In this document: in pieces, positions 16,436 to 24,170 of the stretch
Layout: each line of letters opens with the position of its first letter
Numbering within the stretch: position 1 is the first letter of the stretch
Origin: Phocaeicola faecicola
GTDB taxonomy: Bacteria > Bacteroidota > Bacteroidia > Bacteroidales > Bacteroidaceae
DNA: 35,098 nucleotides
Direction: 5' to 3'
Assembly (NCBI RefSeq): GCF_013618865.1
Contig: NZ_JABSOE010000054.1
Coordinates: forward strand, 1-35,098
The notes under the pieces: generated by a model
What the model saw: the letters and a program-made list of their open reading frames with translations, nothing else
What the model was told of the DNA's origin: nothing
Database searches by the model: none
Program-made: the position numbers and the translations under genes

Positions 16436-16717
16436 TCCAAAAACCACGCATCAGTGAATTAAATATGTGTTTTCTGATAACAAAAAAGCCAGGTTCCCCA
16501 ATAATCTTTTTCATTATTGTTCATACAATTTCAATTTTGTCCAATATGCCCTCATCCGCAATAAAAAGACCGATTTTACTGAATCTTGTTGAACCCATCT
16601 CCGATTCATCGCTACCTCATGCGGCGATGCAGTATCTTCCAGGCAAATTTTTACAGCCATATCGGCTTGCGATGAGACATACACAACTCCCCAAAGTGAC
16701 AGATATGAAATTATTGC
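16436..16717. other. Spacer between lyase promoter and the IS4-like element
   Basis: No intact gene is seen. On the minus strand one frame (about 16716 to a stop at 16521-16523) reads without interruption except for a single TGA at 16617-16619, and its last part looks coding in character. This may be the tail of a gene cut by the insertion at 16718. The similarity is to nothing I recognise, so I leave it uncalled. Confidence 0.3.
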
Positions 16718-16730
16718 TGTCCGATAAAAT
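16718..16730 (+). repeat. IS4-like terminal inverted repeat, left
   Basis: CTGTCCGATAAAA is the exact reverse complement of 21654-21666. Confidence 0.85.
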
Positions 16731-16743
16731 CGATTTAAAATAA

Positions 16744-16780
16744 AAAATGCCGCTCGGCCATTGTATATTCAATGGTCGAG
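16744..16780 (-). terminator. Terminator inside the IS end
   Basis: CTCGGCCATTG (16753-16763) pairs with CAATGGTCGAG (16770-16780), with one G-T pair and a six-base loop. On the minus strand it is followed by a T-rich tract (GCATTTTTTATTTT). It lies 25 bp after the transposase stop. Confidence 0.65.
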
Positions 16781-16805
16781 TCTTATTTTGTTATTCCAAG
16801 CCCCA

Positions 16806-17087
16806 TCAAAAAATAGACAGTTGATAATCTTCTTTCTGATTCACGTCCAGAAGCGTTTCCCAATCCTTTTCCGGATGGTTGAAAAGGCTGTAGAAATCCA
16901 CATAATACATAAGTGTAATCCTCATCATGGTTGCAAGGCCTGAGAAGCTCCATGAACGAGTCAGTCCTTTTTTCATTACCATAAGCAGCAGATTGGCTAT
17001 AAGTGTCACCCAGATCTGTATTTTAATCGCATTTGCACTTTCCCCATAAAAGTATTTCAAGGGAAAATTCTGTTTTATCTGCTTGAA
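16806..17087 (-). pseudogene. IS4-family transposase, C-terminal part
   Basis: The frame continues the transposase interrupted at 20618: it begins FKQIKQNFPLKYFYGES and ends at the stop at 16806. The Lys of the family's Y-(2)-R-(3)-E-(6)-K motif is in this fragment, while Tyr, Arg and catalytic Glu are in the other one. The two parts are separated by the RIT element, so no functional transposase can be made from this locus without its precise excision. Confidence 0.85.
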
Positions 17088-17090
17088 GAA

Positions 17091-17112
17091 CTTATGTGAA
17101 GCTTCTCATAAG
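17091..17112. repeat. Imperfect palindrome at the left RIT junction
   Basis: CTTATGTGAAGCTTCTCATAAG is palindromic except for one mismatched pair. It abuts the left 35-bp inverted repeat and shares its CTTCTCATAA core in reverse orientation. It has no counterpart at the right junction. Confidence 0.65.
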
Positions 17113-17146
17113 CTTTTTTATGAGAAGTATATCATTATGCAAAGTT
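17112..17146 (+). repeat. RIT terminal inverted repeat, left (35 bp)
   Basis: It starts GCTTTTTTATGAGAAG and ends ATGCAAAGTT. It matches the reverse complement of 20587-20621 at 34 of 35 positions. A second copy of its core, TACTTCTCATAA (17211-17222), lies inverted inside the element, about 50 bp before ritA. Confidence 0.9.
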
Positions 17147-17270
17147 ATGTGGTCGGTATTCATTCTAACAAGCAGATTGTATGAACTTTATATTGTTTAA
17201 TGCACATAAATACTTCTCATAACATTATATTAAATGAGGGCATAAGCCCAGTAATTTAATATCAATAGTT

Positions 17271-18505
17271 ATGAAGGAACAAGAAATCCAAACCCTGATT
17301 GGACAATGCATTGCTTTCTTTCAAGAGAACAATTACTCGCGAAACCGTATAGGCGTGTACAAGACACTCTGGAAACGCGGCATTGTCCCGTTCATGGAGG
17401 CCCAAGGCCTCAAAATGTACAAAACAAGCGTAGGCGCAATGTTCATTGAGACTTGTCACCACAACGGCACCGTCCGTCCGCAGGAAAGAGAGAAAATTCG
17501 AAGTATTCAAGTGCTAGATGATATGCTGCAGACTGGCCATATCCGGAAGCGTTGTTTCACTCCCATTTATCATCGCCTAGATGGTGAACTTGGTCGAGAT
17601 ATGGAGAAATTGATACAACATCTCACCAATCTACGTCGCAGCAAAACGACCATCGGCGACTACCGCCTTTACCTGAGTGAATTTCTGCATCATCTTGAAA
17701 CGGAGGGTATCCGTCATAAAGAGGACATTGTTGAAAAGCATATCGTGTCCTTTGTTCTTGCACATCCAACCAACAAGGTGAATATTGTATCTGTGTTGCG
17801 GGTATTGTTCCGGTTCTGGAAGGAGGAAAGTCTTCTAGACCGAGACTTCAGTCAGTTCTTCGAATCGTTCCGTGTCAAGCATCCTGAAAGGGTTCCGTCC
17901 TTCTTCACCAAAGAAGAAGTGTTGAAAATCGAGAACTCAATACCCCGTAGCAGTGCTGTTGGTAAAAGGAACTATGCAATGACGCTCCTTGCTTCGCGGT
18001 TAGGTCTTCGGGCGTCTGACATCGCTAACCTTAAGTTCCATGAGATTGACTGGGATAACAACCTAATAACGCTCACGATGCAGAAAACTCAAAAAGTTAT
18101 ACAACTACCACTTTTAACTGAGGTTGGTACGCCATTGTTGATTATCTCAAGAATGCTCGCCCCAAATCAACTCTGTGCCAGGTATTCCTTTCAAGCCGTG
18201 CACCATTTGTGGGAGCAACAAAAGCATGTGTATGTGCCGCCATCAATGAAATCATCGTCAAGTCCGGTGTAGATGTTCACCTTAAACACCACGGGCCGCA
18301 CTCGCTTCGTCATTCTCTGGCCAGTGCCATGCTGCACGAGGAAACTACACTACCGGTTATATCGGAATCCCTTGGACACCGACAAACAAATACGACCATG
18401 GTATACTTAAAAATCGACATCTCGTTACTTATGAAGTGTGCATTGCCAGTGCCTTCTGTCACGGATGGGTTCTACTTGCAGAGAGGAGGAGCGTTCTATG
18501 AGTAA
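17271..18505 (+). pseudogene. ritA: RitA tyrosine recombinase, frameshifted
   Basis: The first frame (17271 onward) encodes the N-terminal arm and the first catalytic Arg in SRLGLRASDIANL. Near 18129 the frame is lost: the conserved continuation AIVDYLKNARPKSTL is found one frame over and runs to the stop at 18505, with the HSLRH, LGH and terminal Tyr (TTMVYLK) catalytic motifs. Restoring one base (GGTAC to GGTAAC at 18128-18130) would join them into a protein of about 411 residues. The end overlaps ritB by 8 bp, as in intact RIT elements. Without repair the product lacks His, Arg and nucleophile Tyr, so it should be inactive. Confidence 0.85.
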
Positions 18506-19519
18506 AAGGTTCAACTATAGAAGTATCCTGGCTCCCTATATGAGAAGCCTTCTTGAGGTAAAGGCCTCCGCTGGTATCAGAGCTCTCCGTATGAAGTGGA
18601 TACTGAAGGAGTTCGATGACTTTGCCCTGTCTGAGAATATTACTGATCCGCATATTACGTCTGGTTTTATTTTAAAATGGCGCAAGACAAGAGGTGCAGA
18701 CTGCAATCGTACCATCTATGCAAAGTACTCTGTTTGGCGTCAGCTGACAACATTGATGAGCAGAAGAGGATGTCTCTGTTATATACCAAACTGCCTAAGC
18801 AACCACAACTGGACTTTACGCCGTACATCTTCACGGAATCACAAATTGCCGACATCTTTGCAGCCTGTGATGCATATCGTCTATATGATGTTCGTATGGG
18901 AACGGCTCTTTTCTCCATGCCAGCTCTACTAAGGATGCTCTATGGAACTGGAGCTCGCGTCTCCGAAGCATTGTCTGTGATTAATGAGGATGTACATCTT
19001 GAGGATGGGTACATCCATCTAAGGAAAACTAAGAATGGGACAGAACGCATTGTTCCTATTAGCGAATCTTTGCGCTGTGTCATTTCAGAATACATAACGT
19101 ACCGAAATCGTATGCCCATTGCCGGAATCTCTGCGCCTGACCATCCTTTTTTTGTTAAGGGGGATGGAACCTCATTCCATGCTAATGCAGTATATCAGTT
19201 CTTCCGCAAAATGCTTGACCGATGTGGAATCCCATTCAAAGGGAATCATTGTGGTCCCCGAGTACACGACCTAAGACATACCTATGCTGTTCACAGCTTG
19301 GTTCAGATGGATCATAATGGTGTTGACTTATATACTGGTCTGCCCATACTATCTGCCTGTCTGGGGCACCATTCGCTGTCGGCAACGGAGCGGTATGTTC
19401 GCCTAACCTGCGCGATGTATCCAGATATGGAACAGAGGTGCTCTCCAATAAATGCTTTTGTTTACCCAAAACTCTGCAAGGCTTATGACGACAGCGACAG
19501 ATTTTGCAAAACAACTTAG
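18498..19519 (+). pseudogene. ritB: RitB tyrosine recombinase, frameshifted
   Basis: Translation starts at the ATG at 18498 (MSKRFNYRS) and runs through IYAKYSVWRQLTTLMSRRG, then leaves the conserved frame near 18788. The correct continuation KLPKQPQLDFTPYIF lies one frame over and runs to 19519. It includes Arg in GTGARVSEAL, HDLRHTYAVH, LGHHSLSATERY with the nucleophile Tyr. Adding one A to the run at 18788-18790 restores a protein of about 340 residues. The break falls before the whole catalytic domain, so no active RitB is expected unless the shift is a sequencing error or is corrected. Confidence 0.85.
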
Positions 19520-20516
19520 CCGGTTCCTGTCTGAGTATCTGCCCCATGAACGTAACGTTAGCCCCAACACCTTGTCTGCTTATAGAGATGCCTTTGTCCA
19601 ATATATCGACTTCATGCACACCCAAAAGGGTATTGCAGTTGAGAGACTGTGTCTCAAGCATCTTACACGACAAAACGTTCTTGGGTACCTTAATTGGATA
19701 CTTGATGAGAGGCACTGCTCTCCAGCCACAAGGAACTACCGGCTGGCTGCCATCCATGCGTTTGTAGACTTCCTGCAGTACAATATCATTGAGCAGTCCG
19801 AAGAATGGCAGAAGATATTGTCAATAAAGGCTATGAGAACTGAGAAGAAAGCCTTGAACTACCTCTCTCCAGAAGGTGTCCGCCTGCTTCTCCAGCAGCC
19901 TGATATTACAACTTGGCAGGGGCGTAGACATCTAGCTATTCTTTCACTGATGTACGACACAGGCGCAAGAGTGCAGGAGATTGCAGATCTGACTGTTGAC
20001 TGTGTTCGCATTGATAGTGAGCCTTACACGATAAGGATCTTAGGGAAGGGTCGCAAAGCAAGGATTGTTCCAATGGTGAAAGAGCAAGTGAATCACCTGA
20101 AGCAGTATATGGAGGAGAACCATCTTGACAGCAGTAATATGTTCGGAACTCCGCTATTCTTCAACAATAGGCATGAGAAATTGACTCGGGAAGGTATAGC
20201 ATACGTCCTCAAGATTTACGCAAATATGGCTCGAAAGGTCAATCCGTCTCTTATTCCAGACAGGCTTAGTTGTCATAGCATCCGACACAGCAAGGCCATG
20301 CACTTGTTGCAATCTGGAGTCAACCTCGTCTATATCAGAGATATACTAGGCCATGTATCAATACAAACAACAGATACCTATGCAAGGGCAGATTCAAAAG
20401 CCAAGCGTGAAGCCTTAGAGAAAGCCTATATGGAGCTCAACCCGGAGATAAAGTCTGACCGTGCTTGGGAACGTGATAAGAATCTCCGTGAATGGCTGAA
20501 AGGATTCAACCATTGA
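19485..20516 (+). CDS. ritC: RitC tyrosine recombinase
   Basis: This recombinase of about 343 residues is intact. It has an N-terminal SAM-like DNA-binding domain (LSEYLPHERNVSPNTLSAYR) and a catalytic domain with Arg in YDTGARVQEIADL, HSIRHSKAMHLL and LGHVSIQTTDTYARAD, giving the R-H-R-H-Y set. The ATG at 19485 (MTTATDFAKQ) is preferred over 19452, which lies deeper in ritB; even so the genes overlap by 35 bp. The stop codon overlaps a copy of the terminal repeat sequence (20516-20534). It is the only complete member of the trio here. Confidence 0.88.
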   Translation: MTTATDFAKQLSRFLSEYLPHERNVSPNTLSAYRDAFVQYIDFMHTQKGIAVERLCLKHLTRQNVLGYLNWILDERHCSPATRNYRLAAIHAFVDFLQYNIIEQSEEWQKILSIKAMRTEKKALNYLSPEGVRLLLQQPDITTWQGRRHLAILSLMYDTGARVQEIADLTVDCVRIDSEPYTIRILGKGRKARIVPMVKEQVNHLKQYMEENHLDSSNMFGTPLFFNNRHEKLTREGIAYVLKIYANMARKVNPSLIPDRLSCHSIRHSKAMHLLQSGVNLVYIRDILGHVSIQTTDTYARADSKAKREALEKAYMELNPEIKSDRAWERDKNLREWLKGFNH

Positions 20517-20534
20517 TATCGTTATGCAAAGTTG
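20516..20534 (+). repeat. Subterminal copy of the RIT repeat core
   Basis: ATATCGTTATGCAAAGTTG matches the left terminal repeat and the inverse of 20586-20604 at 18 of 19 positions. With the right terminal repeat it forms an inverted pair around a spacer of about 50 bp. It begins at the last base of the ritC stop codon. Confidence 0.8.
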
Positions 20535-20586
20535 AAACGAGAAGTAGTATGGATATTTTGTTGAATATCAATACGGCTTTGACGAC

Positions 20587-20621
20587 AACTTTGCATAATG
20601 ATATGCTTCTCATAAAAAAGC
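20587..20621 (-). repeat. RIT terminal inverted repeat, right (35 bp)
   Basis: It is the inverse of 17112-17146 with a single mismatch. Its outermost bases run directly into the transposase codons for the ELL residues of the YREK motif. Confidence 0.9.
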
Positions 20622-21562
20622 AGCTCTATTTCCCAACGTTTGTGGTATATTTCTATAATCTCGTTTGGATTTGATTCCATATCGTTTGTAAGCAATGAAA
20701 CCAGTTTGTGCTTTTTAATATCAACATAGGTAATGATACGGGCATGATGAATCAGAATTGTACCATCCTTCAGCATTTTTGAGAATGTTACATCTTGTAT
20801 ACGTACCTCCATAAAGCCTTTATCATTCTGGTACATACAGTCTTCTATAATGTTGTATTTCAGGTTCTTCTTCATTTTTGTTACATACATAACTTCTCTT
20901 TGCGTGAGTGTTTCCAGTTTCTCATAATCAATGTATGCACGGTCCATGGCAATTATGTCACCTTTGTTCAGTACTGACGGTCTTAACATGAAGGAATCGT
21001 TGGTCGCTGCCGAAGTGAACTTTATATCTGAAGGAACTCCTTCGTTGGCGTGTATGACAGTGTGTACCTTTATACCTCCTTTCTTCTTGCCAGTCTTGGG
21101 ATGACGTCCAACACCCTTGAACAGGAGATTGGAGAACAGAGTGATAGTGGTGGAATCAATAATCTGAAGACGCTTCATCCAGACTTTATCCCTGTTCTTG
21201 CGGCTGTCCGAGGAAAGTATATTTCTGTATGTAGTGTATAAGTCACGATAGATGGACTCAAATATAATTTCCGGCCGTCGTCTGTTGGCATCGGAAAGAG
21301 TACTGCGAGAAGGCATTAACCTGATACCTAAATGACAAAGTTTGCGGGATTCTGCCTGTAGGGAAGCAATTATCTCACGTAAGGAATCAAAACGCATGAT
21401 GACCGCATAGAGCATAACGACAAGATGAGTCCATATGTCGAAACGTTTTACATAGTGCTCTCCACCAGATTCACGACTTAACCGAAGGATTGTTGACTTG
21501 TCCAGTAATTTTATCACCTGACAATAGAGCGGCTGTCCGCTAAAATGTGTACTTTTGCCCAT
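20618..21562 (-). pseudogene. IS4-family transposase, N-terminal and catalytic part
   Basis: About 315 residues remain, beginning MGKSTHFSGQPLYCQ (a DUF4372-type N-terminus). The catalytic Asp residues appear in LQIIDSTTITL and DIIAMDRAYIDYEKL, and the YREK region starts at YHKRWEIELL. The frame then runs into RIT sequence and ends after unrelated residues. The Lys of YREK and the whole C-terminus are at 16806-17087. Start, length and motif order are otherwise normal. Confidence 0.88.
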
Positions 21563-21603
21563 AATTAGATTTTATTGTTTGGCGACTGAAATCTAACGAA
21601 AAT

Positions 21604-21631
21604 GGGCTGACCTCGCAAATGAAGTCAGCCC
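21604..21631. repeat. Hairpin upstream of the IS transposase
   Basis: GGGCTGAC (21604-21611) pairs with GTCAGCCC (21624-21631). It lies between the IS right end and the transposase start, where many IS elements carry structures that block translation from outside transcripts. Confidence 0.6.
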
Positions 21632-21653
21632 TAATTTTATGGTTTTGTAAAAT

Positions 21654-21666
21654 TTTTATCGGACAG
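21654..21666 (-). repeat. IS4-like terminal inverted repeat, right
   Basis: TTTTATCGGACAG is the exact inverse of 16718-16730. Confidence 0.85.
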
Positions 21667-21756
21667 TAATATAAATTTTATTATTTTAGGAATATCCCTG
21701 TTTTAATGATTGGTGTCTGGAACTGGTTGAGGAGTTATACTATAGACATTTACTGA

Positions 21757-21972
21757 ATGTCCCTGTATAGTGTCGATAATATTAAAGAAAAACTTGTTAT
21801 CTCCCTATATGCCAAAGGAATGAGCGTGTCAGACATAGAAGAGGAGATGCGTGAAATCTATGAGATAGAACTGTCCACATCAGCTATTTCCATCATCACG
21901 AACAAAGTCAACCAGGCTGCTCAGGAATGGCAGAACCGCCCTTTGGATCCGGTCTATCTCATCGTTTGGATG
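21757..21972 (+). pseudogene. IS256-family transposase internal fragment
   Basis: The frame encodes ISLYAKGMSVSDIEEEMREI, a serine/threonine-rich turn, then WQNRPLDPVYLIVWM, which is the conserved N-terminal to early catalytic region of IS256/Mutator transposases. Similarity stops at the Met that normally precedes the first catalytic Asp (VWMDG), exactly where the stop codon of the convergent peptidase gene begins (21976). The start of the transposase is also absent. It is a remnant created by a deletion or insertion boundary, and belongs to the same broad family as the fragment at 1-132 although the two cover different parts. Confidence 0.8.
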
Positions 21973-21975
21973 ATT

Positions 21976-24168
21976 CTACCTATTTTGACTTTTCAGCCTA
22001 TTAATTGTTTTGGTAACTTCGTTCATTAGCTTTTGATTGGAAGTTCTAAATGTGTTAAGTTCTTTGATTATATCTGCTTTATTATAGTATAAATTATACC
22101 AGCCTAATGTTTCAGCAGCCAATATGCGAAGTTCTTCTTCTTGGCTTTCATTTTTTATAATGTTCAGTAATGGCTCAATAGCTTTAGCAATAGGTTTATT
22201 TCGGAACCTACTTATTTCGCTTTGTATCTGTTTGGTAGTACTTTCCGGACTGTCAATAAGTGCAAAATCTCTTTCAAGTCCTTTCTTTTGGCGAGGAAGG
22301 TATTCTAACAATTCATTCACATAGGAAGAATCGTAGAAAGACCAATCGGCAGCCTGTTTCTTCAATTCATTCAAAGCCATATCATGGTCGAACGTGTTGA
22401 TAGCACTAAAAATTCTGAAACGATGGCGGTTTTCATGTCCGCGTAATAAATAGCTTTCTATCCATGCCGGCAACAATTCCGGATTGCAATTCTTTTCAAC
22501 GTATTCCACCGCATAACGACGGATCAGTTCATAACTGTCGTTCATGGCTGTCTGCAATACATCGGCAACCTCTGTCGGATAGTTCAAAGCTAATAGGCGT
22601 AATGCTTCCAACCGCACAACGAAATAGTTCGATTCGTGGTAACTTTTCTTCAGCAACTCAACGAGACCACTATAATTTGCCATTGACAATTGACGGAGCG
22701 CCATTGCCTGCATGTCAGCCATAGGGGAATTCAGCTGTTTTTTCCAGAATGTAACATTTCCTTCCTGCGCAACTAAAGCTTGGTTGATGTCCATATCCAG
22801 CCCGGCATTATTGGTGAAGTGAAAAGTCGGGTCACCGATCAGATGATTTTCCAAGAAGCAGGTAAAACGAGTGAACTGCCCGATGCGCATACCGGCAGCT
22901 AACAAGCCGAGAAATTCATCCGGCCATTTATCTTGAATGGTGTTAACCGTACATCCCATAGTAGCAATGGTCTTACCCTTATTGAATATATAAGAGCCTA
23001 CAATGTTGTCATCCAAATGGAAAGAACCGTTGAAACAAGCATCGAACAATATAAAACGCGCATTAGGAGTCAAAAGACGAATATCTTCAGTATAGATATC
23101 CATATTACGGTTTACAATGGAATCCGATTTTATTTTCTCCTCATCGAAAGCTTCCGCACACCAACTTTCAGGCACCCCATACTGCTTGGCATATTCTTTG
23201 ATAGCAGCTTCACACCCATGTTTCTTGGCGTATGAAGGCACTTTGCTTCGCAAGAATATTTTGGCATTCTCAATACTCAAATTAATACCGGAACCATTTT
23301 CATAGCCATTGATATACTGCATGATGGGGCCACCGTGGTGATGGAATAGCATGACATCTAATCCTTCGCGCTGAATCTCGTTCAAGTATAATGGTTTCAT
23401 CGGATAGCGCATGTTAAAATCATAGAACTTCACTGTATTACCCGATTTGAATATTTGCGGCAATTGCTCACGTAAGGCTATTTGCTCACCGCTCCATGCC
23501 AAAGGATCTTCAGAATTGTAACCATGGCCACGGGCCATAGTCAGTTGGTCAAATGCATTTTGCTTTGCTTTTTCGGCAACTGCCTTTTTTAAGTAATCGC
23601 GTAGCATCTGATAACGGTTCTCACCTTCTAAATGTAATGGACGGATACGGGCCGAATAAATATCCGGTGAAATATACTGTTTAGAATCAGCACGCAATGT
23701 CATATAATGATAGTCAGGTATCAAACTGTCTTGTTTAATATAATCAAATTTTAATCCGAAGTCATCATAATAACGGTCGGAAGGAACGCTTGATTTCTGC
23801 CAATTGGCTTTGGGAGACCTTTTGAAAGCCGAAGATAGATGATGTGCATCACGAATCATTGGAATAGGGATGTCACCTATAAATACGCAACCCTCCAAAG
23901 GCGTTTTCTCATTCTCATGCAATTTGACAAGTTGCTCACGAATAGGTTCGGGCCTTTTCCAATCATCAATTAGCAAGTAAGTACCTAAACCTTCTTTTTC
24001 TATACTGGTACGATAAGCATCAATTTCACTTTTCGCTTCATCATAACTTTTCTGATCGACTACAATTGCAAAAGTAGTCTTTGTTTTTATACTAGGATGT
24101 ACAACTGTTTGCGCCTGCATATCCTGTAAGCACAAAGCGGTAATTGCCAAAAGGATGTATTTATTCAT
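21976..24168 (-). CDS. C25 (gingipain)-like caspase-fold peptidase with HEAT repeats, third paralog
   Basis: The 730-residue exported protein has a signal peptide ending DMQAQ (residue 20), a caspase-like region (about 30-455) and a HEAT-like helical region (about 460-730). Motifs: CVFIGDIPIPM (94-104), SVPSDRYYDDF (127-137), YSARIRP, HHHGG with the candidate catalytic His278, DACFNGSF with catalytic-type Cys378, and IGDPTFHF (444-451), matching the C25 Gly-Asp-Pro-Ser/Thr close. HEAT units include LLNIIKNESQEEELRILAAE. It has HHHG where its paralogs have HEHG. There is no lipobox and no type IX secretion C-terminal domain, so the periplasm is predicted. Last gene of the operon; its ATG is 2 bp after the preceding stop. 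Activity and substrate are unknown. Confidence 0.83.
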   Translation of the reverse strand: MNKYILLAITALCLQDMQAQTVVHPSIKTKTTFAIVVDQKSYDEAKSEIDAYRTSIEKEGLGTYLLIDDWKRPEPIREQLVKLHENEKTPLEGCVFIGDIPIPMIRDAHHLSSAFKRSPKANWQKSSVPSDRYYDDFGLKFDYIKQDSLIPDYHYMTLRADSKQYISPDIYSARIRPLHLEGENRYQMLRDYLKKAVAEKAKQNAFDQLTMARGHGYNSEDPLAWSGEQIALREQLPQIFKSGNTVKFYDFNMRYPMKPLYLNEIQREGLDVMLFHHHGGPIMQYINGYENGSGINLSIENAKIFLRSKVPSYAKKHGCEAAIKEYAKQYGVPESWCAEAFDEEKIKSDSIVNRNMDIYTEDIRLLTPNARFILFDACFNGSFHLDDNIVGSYIFNKGKTIATMGCTVNTIQDKWPDEFLGLLAAGMRIGQFTRFTCFLENHLIGDPTFHFTNNAGLDMDINQALVAQEGNVTFWKKQLNSPMADMQAMALRQLSMANYSGLVELLKKSYHESNYFVVRLEALRLLALNYPTEVADVLQTAMNDSYELIRRYAVEYVEKNCNPELLPAWIESYLLRGHENRHRFRIFSAINTFDHDMALNELKKQAADWSFYDSSYVNELLEYLPRQKKGLERDFALIDSPESTTKQIQSEISRFRNKPIAKAIEPLLNIIKNESQEEELRILAAETLGWYNLYYNKADIIKELNTFRTSNQKLMNEVTKTINRLKSQNR

Positions 24169-24170
24169 AT

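Larger units (their letters stand above)
17088..20617 (+). mobile_element. RIT (recombinase-in-trio) element
   Basis: Three tandem overlapping tyrosine-recombinase genes, bounded by 35-bp inverted repeats (17112-17146 and 20587-20621), match the defined organisation of RIT elements. The element is in the opposite orientation to the IS transposase it disrupts. Exact edges are uncertain by several bases, because the left side carries an extra 22-bp imperfect palindrome (17091-17112) and the outer bases of the repeats resemble the target gene. No cargo genes are present. Confidence 0.88.
16718..21666 (-). mobile_element. IS4-family insertion sequence interrupted by a RIT element
   Basis: Both ends carry CTGTCCGATAAAA as terminal inverted repeats (16718-16730 and, inverted, 21654-21666). 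Removing the roughly 3.5-kb RIT insertion leaves about 1.4 kb, a normal size for an IS4-family element with a DUF4372-type transposase. The transposase gene lies on the minus strand and is split in two. No convincing target-site duplication is found: the left flank ends AAATTATTG and the right flank begins TAATATAAA. This suggests that flanking DNA was rearranged or deleted after insertion. Confidence 0.85.

Noticed and set aside
16408..16743. 111-codon plus-strand open frame between the lyase and the IS
   Set aside because: It crosses the IS end at 16718, so cannot be an old gene, and it resembles nothing known.
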